Positions 1-7,001 of a stretch of 9,796 nucleotides of DNA are shown in pieces. Location: positions 1 to 9,796 of the forward strand of contig CAZFCK010000183.1 of NCBI GenBank assembly GCA_964517355.1. Reading direction: 5' to 3'. The DNA comes from CAZFCK01 sp964517355. Its GTDB lineage: Bacteria; Desulfobacterota; Desulfovibrionia; Desulfovibrionales; Desulfovibrionaceae. The position numbers were made by a program, and so were the translations under genes. Under the pieces are notes generated by a model. That model was not told the origin of the DNA and did no database searches. It was given only the letters and a program-made list of their open reading frames with translations. Numbering within the stretch: the stretch's first letter is position 1; each line of letters starts with the position of its first letter.

Positions 1-29
1 CCCCTGGTCGTCGTGCGGGCGCGAAAGCC
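1..29. repeat. 29-base terminal direct repeat, left copy
   Basis: The first 29 bases are identical to the last 29 bases of the window (9768-9796). The match runs exactly to the left edge here and to the right edge there. That is the pattern of a circular sequence with an overlap, or of a contig ended at a shared repeat. The copy includes the left arm, the loop and half of the right arm of the terminator hairpin at 15-32. Confidence 0.9.
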
Positions 30-54
30 CGCGACTTTATTCTTTTTTCTTTTA
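15..54 (+). terminator. Rho-independent terminator, plus-strand reading
   Basis: A perfect 6-bp GC stem, GCGGGC (15-20) with GCCCGC (27-32), encloses the loop GCGAAA and is followed by a T-rich tract at 36-53 interrupted by single A and C bases. The T tract lies on the plus strand only, so this ends a transcript entering from the left (or from 9796 if the sequence is circular). It does not end the minus-strand kinase gene that stops at 80. A second inverted repeat, CGACTTT (32-38) with AAAGTCG (60-66), spans the T tract and could form a competing fold. Confidence 0.65.
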
Positions 55-79
55 GCCCGAAAGTCGTAGTTAAGATGCT

Positions 80-2752
80 CTAGCGCGCCGCGCCTTCCTT
101 CCGCGCGTAATACGCGGTGACAAGTTCGTTGATTGTGCGCTGCAGCAGGTCCCTGTCGACAGGCTTGGTGATGCAGCCGTCCATGCCCGCGTTCTGGAAA
201 CGCTGCTTGTCTTCGCGCATGGCGTAGGCCGTGAGCGCGAGCACCGGAAGATTCGGATCAAAAGCCGCATCCGGGCCGGCCGAACGAATGCGGCGGGTGG
301 CCTCCATGCCGTCCATTTCGGGCATCTGGATGTCCATGAGTACCAGATCGAAAGGTTGTTCTTCAAGCGCCGCGAGGGCTTGCTTGCCGTTGATCGCCGT
401 TGTCACGCGGTGCCCCATGCTTTTGAGAAAATCGGCGATGAAAAGTTGATTCACGGCATTGTCCTCGGCAAAGAGAATATTCGCTTTGACGGAGGTTTCC
501 AAGGTCGGAGGAGGCGCTGGTTTCTCATTGCGGTGGTGCGGGTCTTCCTGTTGCAGGCTTTTGAAACATGCTGAAAAATAGAAGGTCGAACCCTTGTTTT
601 CCACGCTCTCCACCCAGATGGAGCCTTCCATAAGTTCAACCAGTTTTTTTGATATGGCCAATCCCAGTCCCGTACCCTTGTATTTCTCCTGATAGTTGCT
701 GTCCACTTGCGTGAAACTGAAAAAGAGCTGGTTGATTTTATCTTGAGGCACGCCGATGCCCGTGTCGCTCACGGCAAAGAGCAGTTTAACCCCGGAGTCA
801 TCCGCCGTGGGGCGGGTGACACTCAGCGTGATACTGCCTTGCTCGGTGAATTTGATGGCGTTGTGCACCAGATTGCGCACGATTTGGGCCAGGCGCCCCG
901 GATCGCCGTTGAGCACGGAAGGAATATCGGGCGCCAATTCAAGGTGCAGTGTGTCGCCTCTGCGCGATGCCTGGGTGTTGAAGGTCTTGAGGGTGCGCTC
1001 CAGTGTTTTGCGCAGATCGAAATTAACGTGCGCAAGCGTGATGCCGTGGGCCTCGATCTTCGCGAGATCAAGAATATCGTTGATGATGTCTATCAGGGAG
1101 ACGGCGGAGTCGAGAATCATTTCCAGGTTTTCACGGATTTCGGCATCGATGTCCGATTCCAGGGTCAATTCGGCCATGCCGATGACGTTCGAGAGGGGCG
1201 TGCGGATTTCATGGCTCATGGTGGCCAGAAAGACCCCCTTGGCCTTGTTGGCCTCCTCGGCGCCGTTTTTAGCGCGCACGAGCTCCTCTTCCATGCGTTT
1301 ACGCTCCGTCACGTCGCGGAACATGATTTGCACGAGATTTTCGCCGATAAGTTTCGTGCTCATGTCCACATCGAGGTACGTGCCGTCGTGCCGGCGATAC
1401 CGCCGCTCCATGCGTAGTATGTGTCCGTCCAGGACCATCTTGATAATGCGCTCAACAGAGAGTTCGGCCAGATCGTCGGGGTGTACGATTCTGGAAGCGG
1501 GTATATCGGCCAGTTCTTCCAATTTATAGCCCAGCCAGAGCAGGGCTTGCGGATTGGCGTCGGTAATGACGCCCTGCTTGTTGATCAGAAAAATGCCTTC
1601 GCTGGCGTGTTCGTAGATGTCGCGGTACTGCTGTTCGCTTTCCTTGAGGCGATCCTGGGTATGCGTCAGTTCCACAAGTTTTTCCTGAAGCCCGCCCATG
1701 ATTTGTTCCAACTGCTCGGTCATGGCGTTGAAAGCCTGGGCCAGTTCGCCAATCTCATCTTTGCCGTGCGTCGGCGCCCTGGCGGACAGTACGCCGTTGC
1801 GCACGGCCCGGGCGGTGGCCGCCAGTTCCTGCACGGGGCGCACGATACGCCGGATGGAAAGGTAGCCCATTCCAAGGGCCGCAAGAAAGGAAATCACCAC
1901 CAGACTGATGATGATTGCCAGCGTATCGACGGCAAGGCCGAGGGCCGTGCTGAGGCGCCGTTCGGAAACCACGTTGAGCAACAGGTCTCCCAGAAACACT
2001 TGCTGGCAAGCGGCAACGACCCATATTCCATTCAGATTGCGGCGGATATTGTCATTGGGGAGAAGGTTGATGCGCATGGTTCCGGGGGTGATGGCGTTGT
2101 TCTTGTGCGCGAGCACTATTCCCTGCGAATCGAGAACATACACGGTCTCCCCGGAGCTGAGATCCATATCGCGCACAATTTCCAGTATATTGCTTAAATT
2201 GACGAGCGCAATGAGAACGCCTTTGAGTTCTCTGTTTTCCGCCGCATGGATGGGAACCGAGATTTTTATGTAGGACATTCTGGCGCCTTGTGTCCATTGC
2301 ACGGGGCCGAAGTACGTTTTGTTGTCCCGCAATGGAATCGAAAAGGCCCTGTCGTCTTTCCAGGCGTGTTCCTGATCGGCAACGTCAATGTGGTCATGGG
2401 AATCGCGTTTCACCTGGGTCCTGAGCCGGCCGTGTTGATCAAGAAGATAGAGGGCGAAAAAGGGCGTGGGCTGAAAGAGCAGCAAATGTTGCAGCATTTC
2501 CTTTTGCCGCGCTGGAGACAGTTCCGCAATGCCTGTCGCCTCTTCTCCCAGCGCCAGTAGGGAATTCAGAAACATGAGGCGCTCGATGACCCGATTGCAA
2601 GCTTGTTCGGCGACCTTGCGCTCCAGGTCCAGAGCTTGTTGCTTGTGTACCGTGAAACTGAACCCGGTAATGATGCTGGCGGCGATAAGCAAGGGAACTA
2701 CGGCTAAAAGAACCGAATGCGTGAAAAGCCTGCTGCGTATGCTGGGCGCCAT
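80..2752 (-). CDS. membrane hybrid sensor histidine kinase (dCACHE-HAMP-PAS-HisKA-HATPase-REC)
   Basis: 890 aa. Inner-membrane sensor kinase that should autophosphorylate on His and pass the phosphate to its own receiver domain. Layout: membrane span about 13-33; periplasmic dCACHE-like domain about 36-268; span about 275-298; HAMP about 299-352; PAS/PAC about 375-485 ending RDVTERKRMEEE; HisKA with SHEIRTP and phospho-His514; ATPase with N box around Asn631, G1 DTGIG (663-667) and G2 GTGLGL (693-698); Pro-rich linker about 735-752; receiver 755-885 with acidic Glu763/Asp764, phospho-acceptor Asp807, Thr841 and Lys863. All catalytic residues are present. The ATG at 2752-2750 has AGGAG (2761-2765) 8 nt upstream. 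It stands alone, divergent from the binding-protein operon, with no response regulator beside it. I see no minus-strand intrinsic terminator after its stop. The ligand cannot be told from the sequence. Confidence 0.95.
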   Translation of the reverse strand: MAPSIRSRLFTHSVLLAVVPLLIAASIITGFSFTVHKQQALDLERKVAEQACNRVIERLMFLNSLLALGEEATGIAELSPARQKEMLQHLLLFQPTPFFALYLLDQHGRLRTQVKRDSHDHIDVADQEHAWKDDRAFSIPLRDNKTYFGPVQWTQGARMSYIKISVPIHAAENRELKGVLIALVNLSNILEIVRDMDLSSGETVYVLDSQGIVLAHKNNAITPGTMRINLLPNDNIRRNLNGIWVVAACQQVFLGDLLLNVVSERRLSTALGLAVDTLAIIISLVVISFLAALGMGYLSIRRIVRPVQELAATARAVRNGVLSARAPTHGKDEIGELAQAFNAMTEQLEQIMGGLQEKLVELTHTQDRLKESEQQYRDIYEHASEGIFLINKQGVITDANPQALLWLGYKLEELADIPASRIVHPDDLAELSVERIIKMVLDGHILRMERRYRRHDGTYLDVDMSTKLIGENLVQIMFRDVTERKRMEEELVRAKNGAEEANKAKGVFLATMSHEIRTPLSNVIGMAELTLESDIDAEIRENLEMILDSAVSLIDIINDILDLAKIEAHGITLAHVNFDLRKTLERTLKTFNTQASRRGDTLHLELAPDIPSVLNGDPGRLAQIVRNLVHNAIKFTEQGSITLSVTRPTADDSGVKLLFAVSDTGIGVPQDKINQLFFSFTQVDSNYQEKYKGTGLGLAISKKLVELMEGSIWVESVENKGSTFYFSACFKSLQQEDPHHRNEKPAPPPTLETSVKANILFAEDNAVNQLFIADFLKSMGHRVTTAINGKQALAALEEQPFDLVLMDIQMPEMDGMEATRRIRSAGPDAAFDPNLPVLALTAYAMREDKQRFQNAGMDGCITKPVDRDLLQRTINELVTAYYARKEGAAR

Positions 2753-2844
2753 CCTGAAAGCTCCTGCAAGCGTGTCGTTATGAAAATGCAGTACCTGGTG
2801 TTCCGGCGGCGGAATTGTACCCCCGGCTGAAAGAGGCAGTAAGC

Positions 2845-2874
2845 GTAATACTCTTTTGCTAAGGCTCTTTTCAA
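2845..2874 (-). promoter_or_regulatory. possible sigma-70 type promoter for the minus-strand kinase
   Basis: On the minus strand TTGAAA (2874-2869, 5 of 6 to TTGACA) is followed after 18 nt by TATTAC (2850-2845, 4 of 6 to TATAAT). The -10 box lies about 92 bases ahead of the kinase start at 2752. It is a motif match only. Nearby TACAAT on the same strand (about 2821-2816) lacks a good -35 box. Confidence 0.35.
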
Positions 2875-3106
2875 GTCAGGCACGTCATTGTTACCGGAAG
2901 CGGACAAAAGGCGGTTCGCCTCAGCGGCATGGAGCGCCGGCCCGCCTGTGCCGCGGCCATATTTTTTACCAGGGCATGAAATAATATATAGTTCCAGCAC
3001 TGCGTGATATGAAAATCATTCTGCGCAGTTGGTTTCTTACCCTGTAAAAATGGTCCTTCGCAAGGGGGTAAGAAGTCGGCGTCAATTGCCGGTTTATAAA
3101 CATTCA

Positions 3107-3140
3107 AGGTTGTTTTTGTCATTAAATGAAAAAACAACCT
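3107..3140. repeat. AT-rich stem-loop in the divergent intergenic region
   Basis: AGGTTGTTTTT (3107-3117) pairs perfectly with AAAAACAACCT (3130-3140). Inside, after one bulged G (3118), TCAT (3119-3122) pairs with ATGA (3126-3129) around a TAA loop, giving 15 base pairs in all. Neither strand has a T tract after the stem, so it is not an ordinary terminator. It could be a protein-binding inverted repeat or a structured leader element. Confidence 0.7.
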
Positions 3141-3192
3141 GTTGCCGACACGCTGCCCGCGAGCCTGCTTTGTGCATTTCGGGAACAATGAT

Positions 3193-3215
3193 GGAAAAAA
3201 GGGATAGATTTTTCC
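3193..3215. repeat. short stem-loop, 7 bp
   Basis: GGAAAAA (3193-3199) pairs with TTTTTCC (3209-3215) across a 9-base loop. It sits 52 bases after the larger stem-loop at 3107-3140. No T tract follows it. Function unknown; a 7-bp AT-rich pair could occur by chance. Confidence 0.4.
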
Positions 3216-3292
3216 GGGAAAGAAAATGTGAATCCGTTGTCAAAAGGGGGCGCGCTCAATGTACTTTGGGCTTTACTGTGGCAAGAAAGCTA

Positions 3293-3322
3293 TTGTATGG
3301 ATATGTAAAAATGAATCATAAA
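3293..3322 (+). promoter_or_regulatory. weak promoter-like match ahead of the binding-protein operon
   Basis: TTGTAT (3293-3298) and CATAAA (3317-3322) are 18 nt apart in the AT-rich stretch upstream of the operon, with about 270 bases to the first start codon. Both boxes match the sigma-70 consensus at only 4 of 6 positions. I saw no clear sigma-54 site (GG-N10-GC) in the region. Confidence 0.22.
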
Positions 3323-3591
3323 TAGGGCAGAGGTTTTATTTCGGATTGCAAAAGCGCTTTCCGTAGGTCTCGGGTGAGGAGCACTACTTCGGAGAGATCA
3401 ATGTGGGTTGATTCGGGCCGTGCACTGCACCAAGCGTAAAACTTTGGCTTTGGCGGAGAGGGGGCCGGTGCTGCGGGGCGGGATGGCAGTCTTTTTTTCC
3501 TCTCCCGGCAACATGTCCATTTTTTCTGAGGCGCATGCCCTCCATGCGATGGAGTTTAATATTGTGCTCTCAGTCGGGGGGTGAATGGAGG

Positions 3592-4740
3592 ATGCCTTCA
3601 TATCGAGTTCATGCTTTCCTGGCATTGCCCTGTCTTGTCGTGCTGTTCATCCTGGTTTCCGGGTGTGGCGGCAATGATCCCGTGTGTATTGGCTTTTCTG
3701 GACAATTAACCGGAATGTACGCCGATTTGGGCGTTGCGGCGCGTAACGGTGCGATTTTCGCCGTGGAGGACCTGAACACGGAAGGGGGCATCTCCGGGCG
3801 GCCTGTGAAATTGCTCGTCGAGGACGACCACAATACGCGCGAGGGCGCCGTGAAGGCTGCGAACGCTTTGTTGGATCAGGGCGCCGTGGGCATAGTGGGG
3901 CATATCACAAGTTCTCAGACTGTTGCCGCGCTCCCCGTCGTCAGTAAACGCGGCTCGGTCATGGTAAGCCCGACGGTTTCCTCCTCCGAACTTTCGGGAT
4001 TGAAGGATGCCTTTTTCCGGGTGCAGGTGGCAACGGATCACAACGCACGGGGATTGGCGCTTTTCGCCGCCAACAAGGTGAAGGTCCGGCGCTTGGCCAT
4101 GCTCCTGGACACGGGAAACCAGTCCTATGTGCAATCGTTTTCCCAGGTCTTCGCCGCTACGTTCGCGGCGCAAGGCGGGACAATAACGCAGCGGCTGACC
4201 TTTGATGCGTCAGGTTCCCCTGATTGGAAACAATTGCTGCGATCAGCCACTGACCATGGGGACGCCCAAGCGCTATGCGTTGTCGCCCCGGCCCCGGCTA
4301 CGGCCATGCTGGCGCAGTACGCGCGTTTGATGGGGCTTGATTTGCCGTTATTTTCTTCAGGCCTGGCCCGGACGGTTGTTTTGCTTGAGGAAGGCGGCAG
4401 GGCTGTGGAAGGGTTGTACATGACAAACTCGGTGGATACTTCCAAACCAGCGTATAAGCGGTTTGTGGACCGGTATGAGGAACGTTTTGGACGAGAGGCC
4501 CTATATGCCTCGGTACGGGGGTATGAAGCGGTCATGCTGCTCGCCGCGGGACTGCGGCAAACCGGTGGAGAAACCAAAGGATTGCAGCAGGCATTGCAAC
4601 GTATCGACCGCATTCCAGGGGTGGATTCCCTGATTTCGATGGATGCCTACGGCGACTGCCGCCGCCCTTCATTTATTTTGCAAATAAAAGAAGGGCGTTT
4701 TGTCAATGTGGACGGTCTTCCGGCAGAGGAAGGGGCATGA
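3592..4740 (+). CDS. LivJ-type (Peripla_BP_6) substrate-binding lipoprotein, probable kinase partner
   Basis: 382 aa from the ATG at 3592. That start gives a textbook lipoprotein signal: Arg5, a hydrophobic core at 8-22 and the lipobox VSGC with Cys25. An in-frame ATG at 3535 would add 19 residues ahead of it and spoil the signal. The ribosome site is poor, since GGAGG directly touches the ATG. The mature part follows the type I binding fold used by Leu/Ile/Val, amide and urea binding proteins: GFSGQLTGMYADLG (34-47), RNGAIFAVEDLNTEGGISGR (51-70), a DD pair (78-79), GHITSSQT (103-110, where the family contacts ligand) and ISMDAYGDCRRPSFILQIK near the end. No permease or ATPase gene is near; instead it overlaps a sensor kinase by 4 nt. 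I infer that it senses rather than imports. The ligand is unknown, though the family favours amino acids and related small molecules. Confidence 0.9.
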   Translation: MPSYRVHAFLALPCLVVLFILVSGCGGNDPVCIGFSGQLTGMYADLGVAARNGAIFAVEDLNTEGGISGRPVKLLVEDDHNTREGAVKAANALLDQGAVGIVGHITSSQTVAALPVVSKRGSVMVSPTVSSSELSGLKDAFFRVQVATDHNARGLALFAANKVKVRRLAMLLDTGNQSYVQSFSQVFAATFAAQGGTITQRLTFDASGSPDWKQLLRSATDHGDAQALCVVAPAPATAMLAQYARLMGLDLPLFSSGLARTVVLLEEGGRAVEGLYMTNSVDTSKPAYKRFVDRYEERFGREALYASVRGYEAVMLLAAGLRQTGGETKGLQQALQRIDRIPGVDSLISMDAYGDCRRPSFILQIKEGRFVNVDGLPAEEGA

Positions 4741-6974
4741 AGGCTTTCCCTCTCGCCTTGATTGTCCGCAGATTATTGCTGTGGAAACTTTTTGTCCCCA
4801 TAGTCGCTTTGCTTTTCATAACGGGTGTTGGGGCCGGGGTTTGGTTGTACGACAACACGGTTGCCCTGCATATCCATCTTGCAGACAATCTGGCGAGCGA
4901 TGTTGAACGGTATATCCAGGATGCTTCCCATTCATTGCGTTCACTGTGCAAGGTCTTGTGCAACACCAATCCCAGCCAGTGGAATCCGCAGTTGAGAAGT
5001 TTGGTCGCGGAACGCGGCTACTTCGAAAAAGTCGCGGTGTTGGACAGTAGCGGAAAGTTGCTGGACTCCTGGCCCGAGGATGCTGCGGGATTCGACTACT
5101 CGGGGTTGCTTGCGGATCAATCCCGGGGCGGGGCGATGAATTTTTCCTGGCCCTATGTTTCGCAGGAAAGCGGTCAGGTAACGGTTAATGTCTCTACCCG
5201 ATCGGAGTTGAACGGCAATATATTGCTCGCGGAATTACAGTTGAGCACCCTGCAGGGCCTGGTGGAGAGTCTCACCATAGTCAATCCCGAATTGTGGCTG
5301 CTCGTTTTGGATGCGCACGGCAACCTGATAGCGCATCCGACCCCCGCAGCCGTGCAGCGGCAGGATAACATGGCCGCTGTGCCCCTGGTGCGTGAGGCGC
5401 TGCAGAGCCGGGAAAGCCGGTTTGGACTGGATAAGGTGGATGGCCGGTATTTCCTGACATATGCCAGACGCCTTGACCCCTGCAATTGGGTGGTGATCGT
5501 GGCCCAGCCGTTACTGGGGATATATGGTCCGCTGGTGCGCGGCCTGTTTTTCGGGCTGCTCTGCTTGCTGGTGCTTTTCCTGGCCATTATTTGGGTTTTG
5601 CACCAGACCCTGGAGCGGCGAGTGTTGATCCCGTTGACCGAATTGACGGCAAGCGTGCAGGCCTTTACGGCAGGGAAACCGGTAGGGCACATTGATAAAA
5701 GGACGGGAGATAACGAGGAACCCAGCGCGGAACTGGTGGCCTTGAAGAAACGCTTCGCATTCATGGCCGTCACCATCGGCGAACGCGAACGCGCCCTGGA
5801 CCGGGCCAGACAACAAGCCGAGCAGGCATCAAAGGCGAAAAGCGAATTTTTGGCCAACATGAGCCACGAGATACGCACGCCCCTAAACGGTGTTCTGGGG
5901 ATTTTACAGCTTCTCAACCTCACGCGGCTGGACCGTGAACAACAGGAGTTCGTGCGGCTGGCCACATTGTCGGGCAAAGGGCTTTTGCGTGTTATTGACG
6001 ACATTCTGGATTTTTCCCGAATCGAAGCCGGCGAGCTAGAGATAAGGAGTGAACCTTTTGCGCCCGCAACGCTTGCGAACAACGTATGCGATACATTGCT
6101 GCCGCAGTCGCGGGAAAAAGGGGTCGCCCTGCAATGCGTCATTGATCCGGCCCTGCCGGAGCGCTTGTTGGGTGATGAGGCGCGGTTGCGCCAGGTGTTG
6201 TTCAATCTGGTGGGCAACGCCCTGAAGTTCACCCAGGAAGGCGCCGTGCAATTGAGGTTGGAACTGCTTTCCGCCTCTGGAAAGAATCCGGTGCTGGTGC
6301 GCTTCGTGGTCCAGGACACGGGGATCGGTATCCCCAAGGAGATGCAGAAGGTGGTTTTTGAACCGTTCAAGCAGGTGGATGGTTCTTTGTCCAGACGCTA
6401 CATGGGCAGCGGATTGGGACTGGGTATTGTGCAAGGCCTGATCCAACGCATGGGCGGCAGTGTGGAAATTGAAAGCCAGCCTGGCGAAGGCACCACAGTG
6501 CGTTTCGTTATTGCGCTGCACCCCGTTCCGGAGCACGAGACCGCGGAAAATGCCGCGCCTCTGGCGTCCTTCTGCGTGGGATGCATTTGCAACGTCCTCC
6601 TGGCCGAAGATAACGATGTGAACAGGCTTATGGCCGTTTCCATGTTGAAGAAGATGGGCCACAATGTCGTGGCCGTTGATAACGGAGAACACGTGCTGCA
6701 AGCCTTGGAGGAGGCCTACTTCGATGTGGTGCTCATGGACGTGCAGATGCCCGTGCTGGACGGCTTGGAAGCCACGCAACGTATCCGGGCCAATGAAAGG
6801 GAGGGACGTTTCTCCGGCCATGTGCCCATTGTCGCCGTAACGGCCCATGCCCTCCAAGGCGATAAAGAGCGGTTTCTGGACGCTGGCATGGACGATTATC
6901 TGGCCAAGCCGTTGGATATGGTTGAATTAGACCGCATTTTGCAAAAATACTGTGGACGACGTTATTCGGGGTGA
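4737..6974 (+). CDS. membrane hybrid sensor histidine kinase (dCACHE-HAMP-HisKA-HATPase-REC)
   Basis: 745 aa. Layout: membrane span about 18-38; periplasmic dCACHE-like domain about 42-258, with the repeated fold signature VLDSSGKLLDS (101-111) and VLDAHGNLIAHP (190-201); span about 266-288; short HAMP-like linker about 290-345; no PAS; HisKA with SHEIRTPLNG and phospho-His377; ATPase with Asn494, DTGIG (527-531) and GSGLGLG (557-563); receiver 619-738 with Glu624/Asp625, phospho-acceptor Asp668, Thr702 and Lys724. All phosphorelay residues are intact. The start ATG lies within ATGA, so it overlaps the stop of the binding-protein gene, and AGAGGAAGGGGC precedes it; the two are almost surely translationally coupled. 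A binding protein plus a kinase with its own periplasmic domain recalls LuxP-LuxQ. Odd point: a CVGCIC cluster (613-618) sits in the linker just before the receiver. No Hpt or output regulator is nearby. Confidence 0.95.
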   Translation: MKAFPLALIVRRLLLWKLFVPIVALLFITGVGAGVWLYDNTVALHIHLADNLASDVERYIQDASHSLRSLCKVLCNTNPSQWNPQLRSLVAERGYFEKVAVLDSSGKLLDSWPEDAAGFDYSGLLADQSRGGAMNFSWPYVSQESGQVTVNVSTRSELNGNILLAELQLSTLQGLVESLTIVNPELWLLVLDAHGNLIAHPTPAAVQRQDNMAAVPLVREALQSRESRFGLDKVDGRYFLTYARRLDPCNWVVIVAQPLLGIYGPLVRGLFFGLLCLLVLFLAIIWVLHQTLERRVLIPLTELTASVQAFTAGKPVGHIDKRTGDNEEPSAELVALKKRFAFMAVTIGERERALDRARQQAEQASKAKSEFLANMSHEIRTPLNGVLGILQLLNLTRLDREQQEFVRLATLSGKGLLRVIDDILDFSRIEAGELEIRSEPFAPATLANNVCDTLLPQSREKGVALQCVIDPALPERLLGDEARLRQVLFNLVGNALKFTQEGAVQLRLELLSASGKNPVLVRFVVQDTGIGIPKEMQKVVFEPFKQVDGSLSRRYMGSGLGLGIVQGLIQRMGGSVEIESQPGEGTTVRFVIALHPVPEHETAENAAPLASFCVGCICNVLLAEDNDVNRLMAVSMLKKMGHNVVAVDNGEHVLQALEEAYFDVVLMDVQMPVLDGLEATQRIRANEREGRFSGHVPIVAVTAHALQGDKERFLDAGMDDYLAKPLDMVELDRILQKYCGRRYSG

Positions 6975-6990
6975 ACGACCGCCCGCGCTA

Positions 6991-6996
6991 AAGGAG
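6991..6996 (+). promoter_or_regulatory. ribosome binding site that fixes the dehydrogenase start
   Basis: AAGGAG lies 5 nt ahead of the ATG at 7002. The in-frame GTG at 6996 overlaps this site, so it cannot be the start. Confidence 0.85.
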
Positions 6997-7001
6997 TGAT
7001 C

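Larger units (their letters stand above)
2753..3591. other. long divergent intergenic region, no convincing gene
   Basis: These 839 bases lie between two genes transcribed away from each other. From about 2970 to 3350 they are visibly richer in A and T than the coding flanks. Reading frames here lack ribosome sites, use rare AGA/AGG codons or have no protein-like pattern, so I call no gene. They do hold a possible promoter for the left gene, two AT-rich stem-loops (3107-3140 and 3193-3215) and a G-rich stretch at 3450-3490 followed by T7 (3492-3498). The last is bracketed by the inverted pair GGAGAGG (3455-3461) and CCTCTCC (3499-3505). It probably carries control sites for both transcription units and a long untranslated leader for the operon. 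Confidence 0.6.

Noticed and set aside
707..2197. Long open frames on the plus strand (707-1417 and 1421-2197)
   Set aside because: They lie antisense to the intact kinase, lack ribosome sites and show no domain pattern. They are mirror frames of high-GC coding sequence.
2880..2900. Sigma-54-like AGGCACG followed by TGTT
   Set aside because: The -12 element lacks the required GC at the 10-nt spacing, and no gene starts close downstream.
3007..3025. Fur-box-like ATGA-AAA-TCAT palindrome
   Set aside because: Only the inner palindrome fits; the outer right half does not match, and no iron gene is nearby.
3188..3325. Short frame MMEKRDRFFRERK of about 45 residues with GGGA upstream
   Set aside because: It uses AGA/AGG and other codons rare in the neighbouring genes, overlaps a stem-loop and has no recognisable pattern.
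3535..3591. Upstream ATG start for the binding protein
   Set aside because: It adds 19 residues before an otherwise ideal lipoprotein signal peptide.
5174..6857. Long minus-strand frames of 398 and 273 codons
   Set aside because: They are antisense to the second kinase, which has every expected motif in frame. The His- and Gln-rich translations are typical of antisense frames.
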